DNA from: Streptococcus sp. zg-86
GTDB lineage: Bacteria; Bacillota; Bacilli; Lactobacillales; Streptococcaceae
Direction of reading: 5' to 3'
Assembly (NCBI RefSeq): GCF_017639855.1
Contig: NZ_CP072115.1
Span: 1,302,001 to 1,366,000, forward strand
Length of the DNA stretch: 64,000 bases
The position numbers and the translations under genes were made by a program. Positions within the stretch are counted from its first letter, which is position 1, and the number at the start of each line of letters is the position of its first letter. Shown here in pieces: positions 9,438-17,237 of this stretch. The notes below the pieces were generated by a model that was not told the origin of the DNA, did no database searches, and worked only from the letters and a program-made list of their open reading frames with translations.

Positions 9438-9816
9438 TCACTGAAAAACGTCCTACATAACGTCAAGTCAGCAGGTTTTCCATGGAGAATGCAAGTCTAT
9501 GAACATAGAGAGCGATTCTTTCAATGAAAAATACAAAAACTTGAAGATTAGGAAGCTGTTTTTCAAGGACAAATGCGAAACTCGAAAACTAGGAAGACTT
9601 TTTCCAGTGAAAAATACAAGACTGGAAACTCAGGGAGCTGTTCTCTCAATGAAAAATGCGAGACTTGAAACTTAGGAAGCTGGTTTACAATAAAAAATGT
9701 TAGACTTGAAATCTAGAGAGCTGACTTTCAATAAAAAATGCTATTCTGATAACACAGGGAACTAGGCTTTCAATAGAGAATATCAAAATTGAGTGCTAGT
9801 AAGGATTTTTTCCACA
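9438..9816 (+). repeat. Degenerate tandem array, period about 41-43 bp, about nine units
   Basis: Units begin near 9438, 9483, 9525, 9567, 9607, 9650, 9691, 9732 and 9774. The rough consensus is a TGAAAAATGC start, then AGACTTGAAA, then CTAGGGAGCTG, ending TTTTCAA. Junctions are dyads of the form TTTCAATGAAA. Units are only about 55-80% alike and there is no open frame across them. The same family occurs at 49105-49394. Confidence 0.75.
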
Positions 9817-10011
9817 AAGAAGGCTTCACTCGAAAACAAGTTCGCCTATAATCCTTATTTTTTCGAATCAAATTGAATAAGAATAGCGTAACACACAGGG
9901 AGTATTTATTCATACCTAATCTTAAAAGGGCTAGCAGAAAAATCGAGTCCCCTTACAGCCTTATTTTTCAGCTCAAGCTAAACGAATCCGACCTTTTTAC
10001 AACCTTATCTA
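9817..10011 (+). other. AT-rich non-coding region upstream of the lipoprotein gene
   Basis: Nothing coding is seen. Two similar AT-rich stretches start near 9845 and 9951, each with CCTTATTTTT. They may be further decayed repeat sequence. Confidence 0.35.
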
Positions 10012-10040
10012 TTGGAAAAAAGGACTAGTTAGCTTATAAT
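10012..10040 (+). promoter_or_regulatory. Strong promoter TTGGAA-17-TATAAT
   Basis: Near-consensus sigma-A promoter. The predicted start falls near 10047, on the AGGAGG ribosome site, so the leader is only about 13 nt. Confidence 0.75.
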
Positions 10041-10058
10041 AGGTACAGGAGGAATACC

Positions 10059-11060
10059 ATGAATATAAAATTAGTATACCGTATGGGAGTCTATAGTCTA
10101 TTGGGACTCAGCCTATTAACAGCCTGCTCTCATTCATCAGAAAAAACCAGCCCTTCATCTGACCTACCTGCTTTGACCAATACATTGGCCCCTACTGACT
10201 ACAAAACAATACCAGCGAAGTCTGGTCTATTCTCAATTCAAGTACCAAGCGATTGGATTGCAGGTGAAGATGATACCAGCAATGATTTTTCAGCCTATTC
10301 TGCTGGAAATGACTACTTCATCACAGCCAATCTCTACCCTAAAGTAGACTCGCCCTTGGGATTGGAGGACTTTGCCCGTTCTCTGTTAATGAACTCACAA
10401 GAAACAAAGACTGAGAATCTTCAATTACTTCAAACTACTATTGCTGGTAAATCAGGTTTTCTATTCACAAAAGAAGTCAATAAAGAAAAACAGCTGGTCC
10501 TCTTTTTTTATGAAGAAGGAGAAGACTATCATCTCATTACTCTTGTGACACACCCAGACAATCACCAGAAGGGACAAGAATTTTTAGCACAGGCTATCGC
10601 AACATGGACAAGCTTAGCAACTACTAGACAAGTTACCTTTGACTATGGTCAAGCAATAACTATTCCAAATTCTGCCTTAACTGTTGGTCTTCCGACCAGT
10701 TGGAAACAAGATACGGAAGATGTCCCTGCTGACACTACGATTTACCAAGACAGTAGCAATGGGATTCGTTTATCTATCCGAGGAGTCTCTACAACAGGCT
10801 ATATCGTTAACCTAAATGAAATTGCTGATCAAGTTACTCCAGCAAATAGCAACCCAAGCAAGGAAGAAGTCACGCTTGGGAATTACCAAGGCTATCGCCT
10901 ATCTTTCAACCAGACATCAAATACCCAATCCAACTACATCGTCTCTATCTACGTTTTCCATGTCAATGACACTCTGATTACCTTTACTGGTTCATCTAAA
11001 GCAAGCAATACCGCTCTCCTACAATCAACCATGGAAACCATTATCTCTTCAATGAAATAA
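10059..11060 (+). CDS. Putative surface lipoprotein with two PsbP/DUF1795-like halves
   Basis: A 333-residue protein with a type II signal peptide: basic start, hydrophobic core and lipobox LLTAC with lipidated Cys near residue 23. A Ser/Thr/Pro-rich linker follows. Two similar halves come next (about 55-190 and 195-333), each with a start like FSIQVPSDWIAG or LTVGLPTSWKQD and ending in a helix, which suggests a duplicated PsbP-like fold. AGGAGG lies six bases before the ATG. A repeat array and a repeat stack flank it, so it looks accessory. I do not recognise a specific function. Confidence 0.75.
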   Translation: MNIKLVYRMGVYSLLGLSLLTACSHSSEKTSPSSDLPALTNTLAPTDYKTIPAKSGLFSIQVPSDWIAGEDDTSNDFSAYSAGNDYFITANLYPKVDSPLGLEDFARSLLMNSQETKTENLQLLQTTIAGKSGFLFTKEVNKEKQLVLFFYEEGEDYHLITLVTHPDNHQKGQEFLAQAIATWTSLATTRQVTFDYGQAITIPNSALTVGLPTSWKQDTEDVPADTTIYQDSSNGIRLSIRGVSTTGYIVNLNEIADQVTPANSNPSKEEVTLGNYQGYRLSFNQTSNTQSNYIVSIYVFHVNDTLITFTGSSKASNTALLQSTMETIISSMK

Positions 11061-11080
11061 TTTCTTCTATACAGAAAATC

Positions 11081-11123
11081 AAAAAGCATGTCACTCGCTT
11101 TAGTGCTAGGACATGCTTTTTTG
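11081..11123 (+). terminator. Terminator after the lipoprotein gene
   Basis: AAAAGCATGTC and GACATGCTTTT form an 11-bp stem followed by a T run. Confidence 0.85.
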
Positions 11124-11163
11124 TTAGATTATAGTGAATTGAATAAAGGTTAGGACATCGTTA

Positions 11164-11265
11164 TACTCTATAAAAATCAAAATCTGACTAGGCAACGAAA
11201 TCGTAGCTAGAACTGAAGTTCAGCAAGGTAAGTTAACGATGTCAGACTTTGATTTTTGACGAGTA
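11164..11265 (+). mobile_element. BOX-like element with TA duplication, inserted in the MITE
   Basis: The 102-bp element starts TACTCTATAAAAATC and ends GATTTTTGACGAGTA. The ends form ~25-bp imperfect inverted repeats resembling boxA and boxC of pneumococcal BOX, without boxB. TA flanks both sides (11162-11163 and 11266-11267). Removing the element plus one TA restores CATCGTTAAGTCGC, as in the copy near 31851. Confidence 0.75.
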
Positions 11266-11381
11266 TAAGTCGCTTTGCTTCAATAGTCCAGTAGACTGTT
11301 GAAGGTTGGAAATAGGGATTATGGAGCAATCCTCAATTAACGCCAGTTCTATCTGCAGCTCCTTGCCTTCTCCTATTCCTT

Positions 11382-11495
11382 CATAAGATACGAGGGCGTA
11401 TAAAGCACAAAGTGAAAATAGGAAGTCTGACAAAGAGCCAGCAGACTCTAGGAAGACTTATCTTTTTCACACAGTGCTTAGCCCGAGTTCAGTTT
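11382..11495 (+). repeat. Third repeat family, copy 1 (114 bp)
   Basis: Starts CATAAGATACGAGGGCG and ends near GAGTTCAGTTT. Inner inverted repeats AAGCACAAAGTGAAAA and TTTTTCACACAGTGCTT can form a long imperfect hairpin. A longer relative follows directly. Confidence 0.6.
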
Positions 11496-11714
11496 CATAA
11501 GATACGAGGGCGTATAAAGCACAAAGTGAAAATAGAAAGTCTGACGAAGAGCCAAAGGAGATTTTGCTCTGCAAACTCCTATCACTCACCTCCAAAGGTA
11601 TACTATACCTTTGGAGCTAGGAAGACTTATCCCTAAAGGGAGCCTCAGCTGTAACCAACTAAAGTTGGAACATCTGCGTCTCTTTTTTACACAGCTCTTA
11701 GTCCATGTTCAGTT
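11496..11714 (+). repeat. Third repeat family, copy 2 (about 219 bp) with a perfect 27-bp palindrome
   Basis: The first ~50 bases are nearly identical to copy 1 and the end (CATGTTCAGTT) is similar. Its extra middle part contains a palindrome at 11590-11616 with 13-bp arms CTCCAAAGGTATA and TATACCTTTGGAG around one base. It looks like an insertion or module within the repeat. Confidence 0.6.
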
Positions 11715-11737
11715 CTCAATCCACTATAACAAACAAA

Positions 11738-12469
11738 TTACGGTTGCTTTCTTACAAAGACTAATTTTTGCTCCTCTGACAAATCCGCGCGGTAGGCAAA
11801 GCCATCAAAGGTGAGCTGGCTAATCTCATCAAGGGTCTGAACATCCTGTTCTGCCATGAGTGAGACGAGACGACCGCGCCCTTTTTTAGAAATGGTCGAA
11901 TGAATTTTCAATTGTCCAGCCCGATTTTCCATAAAGACAATCTGAATCATCCGCTTTTGAATAGCTGGTGAAAAAACCTGTTCAAATTCAGATGAAGAAA
12001 GGGAGATAATCAAATCCTCTTCTGCCACCTGCTCATCATATTGAGCCCGCCAAAATTGCTTAAGCGATTGTCCCTCAACTTTTAGCTGACCTTGAAAATC
12101 CAAACGGTGTGGAGAAATCAAGGTAAAGGGGGAAATCAGACCATAAAAACCCGTTGCAATTCGAACATAGCGCTGCCAGTATTCCTGCTCTACTTGGCTC
12201 AATTCCCTCCGTTTCATATACCGATACATAAGGCCATCATAGAGTGTCCAGGCTGGATAAGTCTTGGCTTGTCTATGGGCAATTCTGTACCAGCGGTCGG
12301 CTTCCAGTTCTGTCTTGTCGCTGTTTAGTTTATAAAAAGCCGCTAGTTCTTCTACAGACAAATTTCTGATTGCTCCTAAGACCGCACTTGATTCTTCAGA
12401 AAGTGGCACAAAGGGATGATTGTCTAAATTGGTATTTAATTCTTTCGCATTTGGCAAGATAATTTTCAT
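11738..12469 (-). CDS. yaaA: YaaA family peroxide-stress protein (DUF328)
   Basis: A 243-residue YaaA-family protein. The N-terminus MKIILPNAKEL and the block ARIATGFYGLISPF match the family. C-terminal STISKKGRGRL (about residues 192-202) is the conserved basic region. In E. coli YaaA lowers free iron under H2O2 stress, and YaaA proteins bind DNA. The stop lies next to the repeat stack. The ATG at 12469 is exactly six bases from a TATAAT and has no Shine-Dalgarno, so the mRNA should be leaderless. Confidence 0.9.
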   Translation of the reverse strand: MKIILPNAKELNTNLDNHPFVPLSEESSAVLGAIRNLSVEELAAFYKLNSDKTELEADRWYRIAHRQAKTYPAWTLYDGLMYRYMKRRELSQVEQEYWQRYVRIATGFYGLISPFTLISPHRLDFQGQLKVEGQSLKQFWRAQYDEQVAEEDLIISLSSSEFEQVFSPAIQKRMIQIVFMENRAGQLKIHSTISKKGRGRLVSLMAEQDVQTLDEISQLTFDGFAYRADLSEEQKLVFVRKQP

Positions 12470-12475
12470 ATTCTG

Positions 12476-12484
12476 ATTATATCA
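12476..12484 (-). promoter_or_regulatory. Extended -10 giving leaderless yaaA mRNA
   Basis: The minus strand reads TGATATAAT, then six bases, then ATG. Confidence 0.65.
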
Positions 12485-12519
12485 TACCTTCCTCCTTTTA
12501 CTCTTTTCTTGCTTTTTTA

Positions 12520-12556
12520 TTTATAAGATGTTATTATCTAGTTATAATAACTAGAT
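12520..12556 (+). promoter_or_regulatory. Promoter of the DUF1836 gene with a perfect palindrome over the -10
   Basis: TTTATA-17-TATAAT (12520-12548). A perfect palindrome spans 12536-12556 with arms ATCTAGTTAT and ATAACTAGAT around one A. It covers the -10 box, which suits autorepression by the DUF1836 product. Binding is inferred. Confidence 0.55.
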
Positions 12557-12571
12557 ATAAAGGAGTAAACA

Positions 12572-13021
12572 ATGATTTCCTTACCTAAATGGCAGCAATT
12601 ACCCGATTTGGATCTCTATCTAGACCAAGTTCTACTCTATGTCAATCAACAGACTCTCCCCTTTTTAGCCAATCGTGAAAAGCCTCTTACTGCTTCTATG
12701 GTCAATAATTATGTCAAACACGGCTATATTCCTAAACCGATTAAGAAAAAATACAGTCGTACACAAGTCGCTCGCTTGATTGTTTTGAGTATTTATAAGC
12801 CAATTTTTCCGATTGCAACCATACAGGAGATGATTGATCTGTTAACAGAAAATGATGAGGCTTCCCTTCTATACGATGCCTTTGTGGATTGCCTTTCTGG
12901 TATCGAAAATGAAGAGCAACCACTGATTTTACAAAAAGCCTGTCAGACCATTCACTCTTACCAAGCCACACTCGCACTCGTTCCAGCCTTGAAAGGAGAA
13001 GCTGATGAATCAACATTTTAA
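12572..13021 (+). CDS. DUF1836 domain protein, putative MerR-like DNA-binding regulator
   Basis: A 149-residue DUF1836 protein. The segment LTASMVNNYVKHGYIPKPIKKKYSRTQV (about residues 40-67) reads like a MerR-type winged helix, followed by a helical core. A strong AAAGGAG precedes the ATG. It overlaps the hemolysin-III gene by 17 bases, so the two are co-translated. The palindrome over its own promoter suggests autoregulation. No effector is known for the family. Confidence 0.85.
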   Translation: MISLPKWQQLPDLDLYLDQVLLYVNQQTLPFLANREKPLTASMVNNYVKHGYIPKPIKKKYSRTQVARLIVLSIYKPIFPIATIQEMIDLLTENDEASLLYDAFVDCLSGIENEEQPLILQKACQTIHSYQATLALVPALKGEADESTF

Positions 13022-13655
13022 ACTATCCCTCCAACTCTCATTCGGAGAAGAGGTAGGCAATGCCATTACTCATGCAGTTAGTGCCTTTTTCATGCTCCTT
13101 CTGCTGCCTTTTTCAGCGATTTATAGCTATGAACGCGTTGGCTTGATTCAAGCTATTGAGGTGTCTATTTTTATTATTAGCCTCTTTCTCATGTTTCTCT
13201 CCTCCACTATTTACCATTCAATGGCCTATGGTTCAACCCACAAATATATTCTACGGATTATCGACCACAGTATGATTTACATTGCTATTGCAGGTAGCTA
13301 CACTCCTATCCTCTTGACTCTCATGCCCAATTGGCAAGGCTATCTCGTTTTAGTTATCCAATGGGCAACAACGATTTTTGGCATTCTCTACAAAATTTTT
13401 GCCAAACAAATCAACGAACGATTCAGTCTAGCTCTTTATCTGATTATGGGCTGGCTGGTTGTCTTTATCCTCCCCCAAGTCCTTGCTCAAACAGGTCCAA
13501 TTTTCTGGTTTCTGATGTTGGCAGGGGGAATGGCTTATAGTATCGGAGCTATCTTTTACGCTAAGAAAAAGCCCTATTTTCATATGATTTGGCACTTATT
13601 TATCATTTTAGCTAGTTTCTTGCAGTACCTTGCGATTGTCTTTTATATGGTCTAA
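13005..13655 (+). CDS. Hemolysin III/YqfA family (PAQR-like) membrane protein
   Basis: A 216-residue protein with seven predicted transmembrane segments. Conserved family motifs are GNAITHAVSA near the N-terminus, SSTIYHSM in the second segment, RIIDHSMIYIAIAGSYTP in the third and HMIWHLFI in the last. The Ser/His/Asp positions match the PAQR superfamily's presumed metal site. Despite the name, haemolytic activity is established only for a Bacillus homologue, and the usual role is thought to be membrane homeostasis. It is translated from the DUF1836 message. Confidence 0.9.
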   Translation: MNQHFKLSLQLSFGEEVGNAITHAVSAFFMLLLLPFSAIYSYERVGLIQAIEVSIFIISLFLMFLSSTIYHSMAYGSTHKYILRIIDHSMIYIAIAGSYTPILLTLMPNWQGYLVLVIQWATTIFGILYKIFAKQINERFSLALYLIMGWLVVFILPQVLAQTGPIFWFLMLAGGMAYSIGAIFYAKKKPYFHMIWHLFIILASFLQYLAIVFYMV

Positions 13656-13669
13656 TCTATCTGTAAGAC

Positions 13670-13698
13670 TTGTTTCTAAGACTAAAAGACCGTATACT
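13670..13698 (+). promoter_or_regulatory. Promoter TTGTTT-17-TATACT of the MocR gene
   Basis: Well-spaced sigma-A boxes. The predicted start is near 13705, followed by GGGGG before the ATG at 13717. Confidence 0.65.
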
Positions 13699-13716
13699 AT
13701 CTGTAGGGGGACAGTT

Positions 13717-14985
13717 ATGACGACTAAATACCAAACAATTATTCAGGATATTATCACAGGCATTGAAGAACACCGTTTTAAAAGAGGGCAAAAACTACCT
13801 TCCATTCGCAAACTCAGTGAACAATACCAGTGTAGTAAAGACACTGTTCAAAAGGCCATGTTGGAGTTGAAATACCAAAATCGGATTTATGCAGTAGAAA
13901 AAAGTGGCTATTACATCTTAGAAGACCAAGATTTTCAAGACACGACCCTCTCGCTGAATCCAGAGGATTTTTTGCAACTACCCTACGATGATTTTCGAAC
14001 CTGCGTCCATGAAAGCCTAGTCGGAAGGGAAAAGTATCTTTTTAATTACTATCATCAGCAGGAAGGGTTGGAAGAATTGATTGACTCGCTCTACCAGCTC
14101 CTTATGGACTACCATGTTTATTGTAAAAAAGACCAACTGGTCATTACAGCAGGTAGCCAACAAGCCCTCTACATCCTAACACAAATGCAGCTGTCTTCAG
14201 GCAAACAGGAAATCCTGATTGAAGAGCCGACTTACTATCGGATGAAAACCCTATTAGATGAGCAGAAACTCCCCTATCAAACGATTGAGCGCACCTTAAA
14301 TGGAATTGACCTTACTCAACTAGAGACCATTTTTAAAAGCGGAAAAATTAAGTATTTCTATACTATTCCCCGTCTCCACAATCCCTTGGGGACAACCTAT
14401 ACTCGTACCATTCAAGAGGCAATTGTGCAATTAGCAGACCAATATGATGTCTATGTCATTGAGGATGATTATCTGGCGGACTTCGATGCTGCAAAGACCT
14501 TGCCACTCCATTATCTGGATACGCATGATCGTGTCATCTACATCAAATCCTTTACTCCTACCCTCTTTCCGGCTTTGCGTCTAGGGGGGATTGTACTTCC
14601 TCATTATCTACGGTCTCGTTTTTTACAGCACAAGAGTTTGATTGATTATGACACCAACCTCATCATGCAAAAGGCTCTCTCGCTTTATATTGATAATGGT
14701 ATGTTTGCTCGCAATACACGCCACCTCTATCAGTTAAAGCAGGCACATGAGCAAGAAATGCGTGAACGCTTATCCCGCTATCATCTCACTTATCCTCATC
14801 ATCTTACCCAAGACATACTGACCGTTCAGCTTCCGAAAGAAAAAATCAGCGCCCGTCTCAAACATGGCCTAGTCAATACCCAGCTCATCACAGGTCAGTC
14901 CTATGACTATCTCCAATTATCTTATAACCAAACGTTTCCAACAGACTTGCAACAGATGATAGAAGAGTTAGAAAAAATCAGCTAG
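13717..14985 (+). CDS. MocR/PdxR-type GntR regulator with aminotransferase domain
   Basis: A 422-residue fusion of a GntR winged helix (about residues 1-70, with KLPSIRKLSEQYQCSKDTVQ) to a fold-type I aminotransferase domain. The start MTTKYQTII at 13717 lies just after GGGGG; an in-frame extension to 13630 lies upstream of the promoter. Family members sense PLP or an amino compound and often control PLP synthesis or transport. The usual Schiff-base lysine, in a context like SFSKTLFP, is absent: here the protein reads IKSFTPTLFPALRLG, with Pro in that place. No pdx gene is adjacent, so the target is unknown. Confidence 0.88.
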   Translation: MTTKYQTIIQDIITGIEEHRFKRGQKLPSIRKLSEQYQCSKDTVQKAMLELKYQNRIYAVEKSGYYILEDQDFQDTTLSLNPEDFLQLPYDDFRTCVHESLVGREKYLFNYYHQQEGLEELIDSLYQLLMDYHVYCKKDQLVITAGSQQALYILTQMQLSSGKQEILIEEPTYYRMKTLLDEQKLPYQTIERTLNGIDLTQLETIFKSGKIKYFYTIPRLHNPLGTTYTRTIQEAIVQLADQYDVYVIEDDYLADFDAAKTLPLHYLDTHDRVIYIKSFTPTLFPALRLGGIVLPHYLRSRFLQHKSLIDYDTNLIMQKALSLYIDNGMFARNTRHLYQLKQAHEQEMRERLSRYHLTYPHHLTQDILTVQLPKEKISARLKHGLVNTQLITGQSYDYLQLSYNQTFPTDLQQMIEELEKIS

Positions 14986-15008
14986 ATTCTATACCTAGCT
15001 GATTTTTG
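14973..15008. terminator. Terminator between the MocR and GNAT genes (possibly bidirectional)
   Basis: AAAAATCAGCTAG and CTAGCTGATTTTT form a 13-bp perfect stem. The left arm includes the mocR stop codon. Confidence 0.85.
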
Positions 15009-15088
15009 CTTGAAGCAGACAATGTTGACGATAATGATTTTATTACAAAGGTAATCAATTGATTATATTTTGTTATCCTGTAAGCTCA

Positions 15089-15526
15089 TTACTCATACCG
15101 ACGCATAAACATATAGTCTTGTTCAACCGTATCCGAGAATGAAAATCCTTGTTTCGCCCAGAACCTTTGGGCTTTTTCATTCTGAATGTGAACAGGTAAC
15201 GAAATACGCTTTGCCCGATACATTTCTTGCAAATACTCTATGCAACGGCTTGCAGCCTGAGTCCCATACCCCCTACCTTGAAAGGCGATATCAATTAAAA
15301 AATTAATGATTTGCGGATTCTCTTCTCCAACATACATAGATACAAAGCCAATAATTTGCTCCTCTTGATAAATCGCAAAGGCCTCCATACTATCTCGATA
15401 GACCCATGCTTCTGCTAGGGAATAGAGGACAGAATCGACAAAATCATTCTGTTCTTTCTCTACACCACCTGTCAAGTCAATACAGGCTTGAAAGTTTTCT
15501 TCATCAATAGTCTTAAATGTTATCAC
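15089..15526 (-). CDS. GNAT family N-acetyltransferase
   Basis: A 145-residue GNAT protein. The acetyl-CoA pyrophosphate loop is AFQGRGYGTQAA (about residues 81-92, Q/RxxGxG/A), and the C-terminal INEKAQRFWAKQGFSFSDT-like segment is typical of small-molecule or spermidine-type acetyltransferases. The start is GTG, preceded by AGAGGTGA. The substrate is unknown. It is followed by the rhodanese-like gene only 21 bases upstream on the same strand, so the two may be co-transcribed. Confidence 0.85.
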   Translation of the reverse strand: MITFKTIDEENFQACIDLTGGVEKEQNDFVDSVLYSLAEAWVYRDSMEAFAIYQEEQIIGFVSMYVGEENPQIINFLIDIAFQGRGYGTQAASRCIEYLQEMYRAKRISLPVHIQNEKAQRFWAKQGFSFSDTVEQDYMFMRRYE

Positions 15527-15547
15527 ATTCTCACCTCTTTCTTTGAT

Positions 15548-16039
15548 TTATTCCCACCATTCCTTTAATCTAGCGCCAATCACCTTGATTTGTTCAAGGC
15601 TGCCAAGATCATAAACATATCGAAATCCTTGGTCACGCAAAGATCTAGCTGCTTGAGCCGAAGACACACCATCCGAACCATAAAGATAAATAGGCACATC
15701 ATGGATAAGACTTGGAAATTCCTGCTTTTCTAGAGTCGATAAAGGAAGGGGTTCTGCAATGTCAACATGACCGAGTTGGTATTCGATAAAAGAGCGGACA
15801 TCGTAACACTTAGCACCATTCATAACAGCAGCACGCACCTGTTCAAAACGAATCTGATAGATCTGCGCATCTTGGCTAGCTTTGGACCAGTTGATTCTTG
15901 CTTCCATTCCTCCCCCTCCCCTCAACTGCGTCTTAATCAGCTGATTCTCCTTGGGAGGAGCTTTTGGCTGAAACTGTTCATATCCAACAAAACCTAGCAA
16001 AAGGACTAGGGCTAAGAAGATACTAGCTGATTTCTTCAT
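15548..16039 (-). CDS. Membrane-anchored rhodanese-like protein, catalytic Cys absent
   Basis: About 163 residues: an N-terminal signal or anchor helix (MKKSASIFLALVLLLGFVG), a linker with LRGGGG, then a rhodanese-homology domain with DVRSFIEYQLGHVDIA. The active-site loop should read like YCxxGxRS but reads YGSDGVSSAQAA, so the sulfur-carrying Cys is Gly. Sulfurtransferase activity is therefore unlikely; a binding role is more plausible. A start four codons upstream (16051) is possible, but GGGGAGG lies directly before the chosen ATG. Confidence 0.8.
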   Translation of the reverse strand: MKKSASIFLALVLLLGFVGYEQFQPKAPPKENQLIKTQLRGGGGMEARINWSKASQDAQIYQIRFEQVRAAVMNGAKCYDVRSFIEYQLGHVDIAEPLPLSTLEKQEFPSLIHDVPIYLYGSDGVSSAQAARSLRDQGFRYVYDLGSLEQIKVIGARLKEWWE

Positions 16040-16200
16040 TGACCTCCCCATTTTCCATCATCTATCTACTCATTAAACACTAAAAATAGGCTAGTTTACT
16101 CAATAGTAAATTGAAACACACTGAGAGGAGCAAAATCTTTAGCATATCTAAGAGTAGAAAAAGGCATTCAACCGAAGTTACTGCCTTATTCATCTCATCA

Positions 16201-17046
16201 TTAAATTTCATAGCCCATTAACAGACCATTTTCTTCTGCATAAAAGCTACACAGTCCTGAAGTTGGAAGAGCTTCAATCAAGGCTTCCGGATACATGTTG
16301 CGCACCAATTCAGCAAATTGCTGGCAGAATTTTTCATTGTTACGGTGGGCAATCACAATCCGACCACCCTTATAGCCTGCTTTTAGCAATTCTTCAAATG
16401 CTGTTGTAACTGATTTTTTGTGTCCACGCGCTTTTTGAAGCAATTCCAATTTGCCTTCGCTACTTGCTTCCCCTACCATACGGATATTAAGCAATCCAAC
16501 AACTGCACCAACTAGCTTGCTCAAGCGCCCGTTTTTAACCAAATTATTCACCTTAGCAAGAACAAAGAGTAATTTTGTACGCTTTTGATAATCGACAATA
16601 GCGGAAACCAAATCTTCGAACTCTAGTCCTTTAGCAATCAGCCGATTGATTTCTCCAACCAATAAATCCATTTCTCCCCCCGCAGACAGGGTATCAATCA
16701 AATGAATATTGGCTGAAGGATGTTCTTCTAAAAACATTTCTTTAGCAACTCGAGCACTATTGTAACTACCAGACAAGGAACCTGTCAAGGTTAGGACGAT
16801 GATATTGTCTGCCCCTTGGTAAGCTGCTTCATAGGCTTGTGGGCTAGGACAGGCAGAACCTGCTGCTTCTGATGAGGCATACATCACTTCCATCATCTGG
16901 TCAATGTCCAAGTCTTTGTCATCAAGAAAACTTTGATTTTCAACACGAACCGTAAAGGGGATAATCTCAAATTGCGTATCTGGTGCAAGATTCGGTAATT
17001 CTTTATAATCACATCCTGAGTCCGCAACAATTTTCCATTTAGCCAT
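16201..17046 (-). CDS. DegV family fatty-acid-binding protein (FakB-like)
   Basis: A 281-residue DegV protein. WKIVADSGCDYKELP at the start, TGSLSGSYNSARVAKEMF (about residues 87-104) and the C-terminal IEALPTSGLCSFYAEENGLLMGY are family signatures; the Thr/Ser of the second motif binds the fatty-acid carboxylate. FakB proteins present fatty acids to the kinase FakA for phosphorylation and use in phospholipids. A TetR gene diverges from it, an arrangement also known in other streptococci. Which fatty acid is bound is not visible. Confidence 0.9.
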   Translation of the reverse strand: MAKWKIVADSGCDYKELPNLAPDTQFEIIPFTVRVENQSFLDDKDLDIDQMMEVMYASSEAAGSACPSPQAYEAAYQGADNIIVLTLTGSLSGSYNSARVAKEMFLEEHPSANIHLIDTLSAGGEMDLLVGEINRLIAKGLEFEDLVSAIVDYQKRTKLLFVLAKVNNLVKNGRLSKLVGAVVGLLNIRMVGEASSEGKLELLQKARGHKKSVTTAFEELLKAGYKGGRIVIAHRNNEKFCQQFAELVRNMYPEALIEALPTSGLCSFYAEENGLLMGYEI

Positions 17047-17237
17047 AAATGTATTTCCATTCTATTAGTAGTAAGGCTAAGATTTTTATTTGACAAGCAA
17101 ACTATCTTACTTTACAATTATATCATGAAACAATACGAAGTGAAAGCATTTTCTTTCGGCTGTAACAGCCCCAATGTTTCTTTCCATTGCAACTAGCATA
17201 CCGTAAAAAAATCGATTGATATGAGTAAAGGAAACCC

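Larger units (their letters stand above)
11130..11728 (+). mobile_element. Nested repeat stack: a ~163-bp MITE interrupted by two other repeat types
   Basis: The outer element begins TATAGTGAATTGAATAAAGG (11130) and ends CAATCCACTATA (11728), the same ends as the intact copy at 17654-17816. It is split twice: by a BOX-like element at 11164-11265, and by a tandem pair of a third repeat at 11382-11714 placed between CCTATTCCTT and CTCAATCC. No transposase gene is present. There is no credible gene in this 677-base gap. Confidence 0.8.

Noticed and set aside
9438..9816. CRISPR array
   Set aside because: Units are about 42 bp with no conserved direct repeat separated by unique spacers, the variation is spread over the whole unit, and no cas gene is near.
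11412..11814. Overlapping short reading frames that could be a transposase remnant
   Set aside because: They follow repeat sequence, have no transposase motif, and one runs into yaaA antisense.
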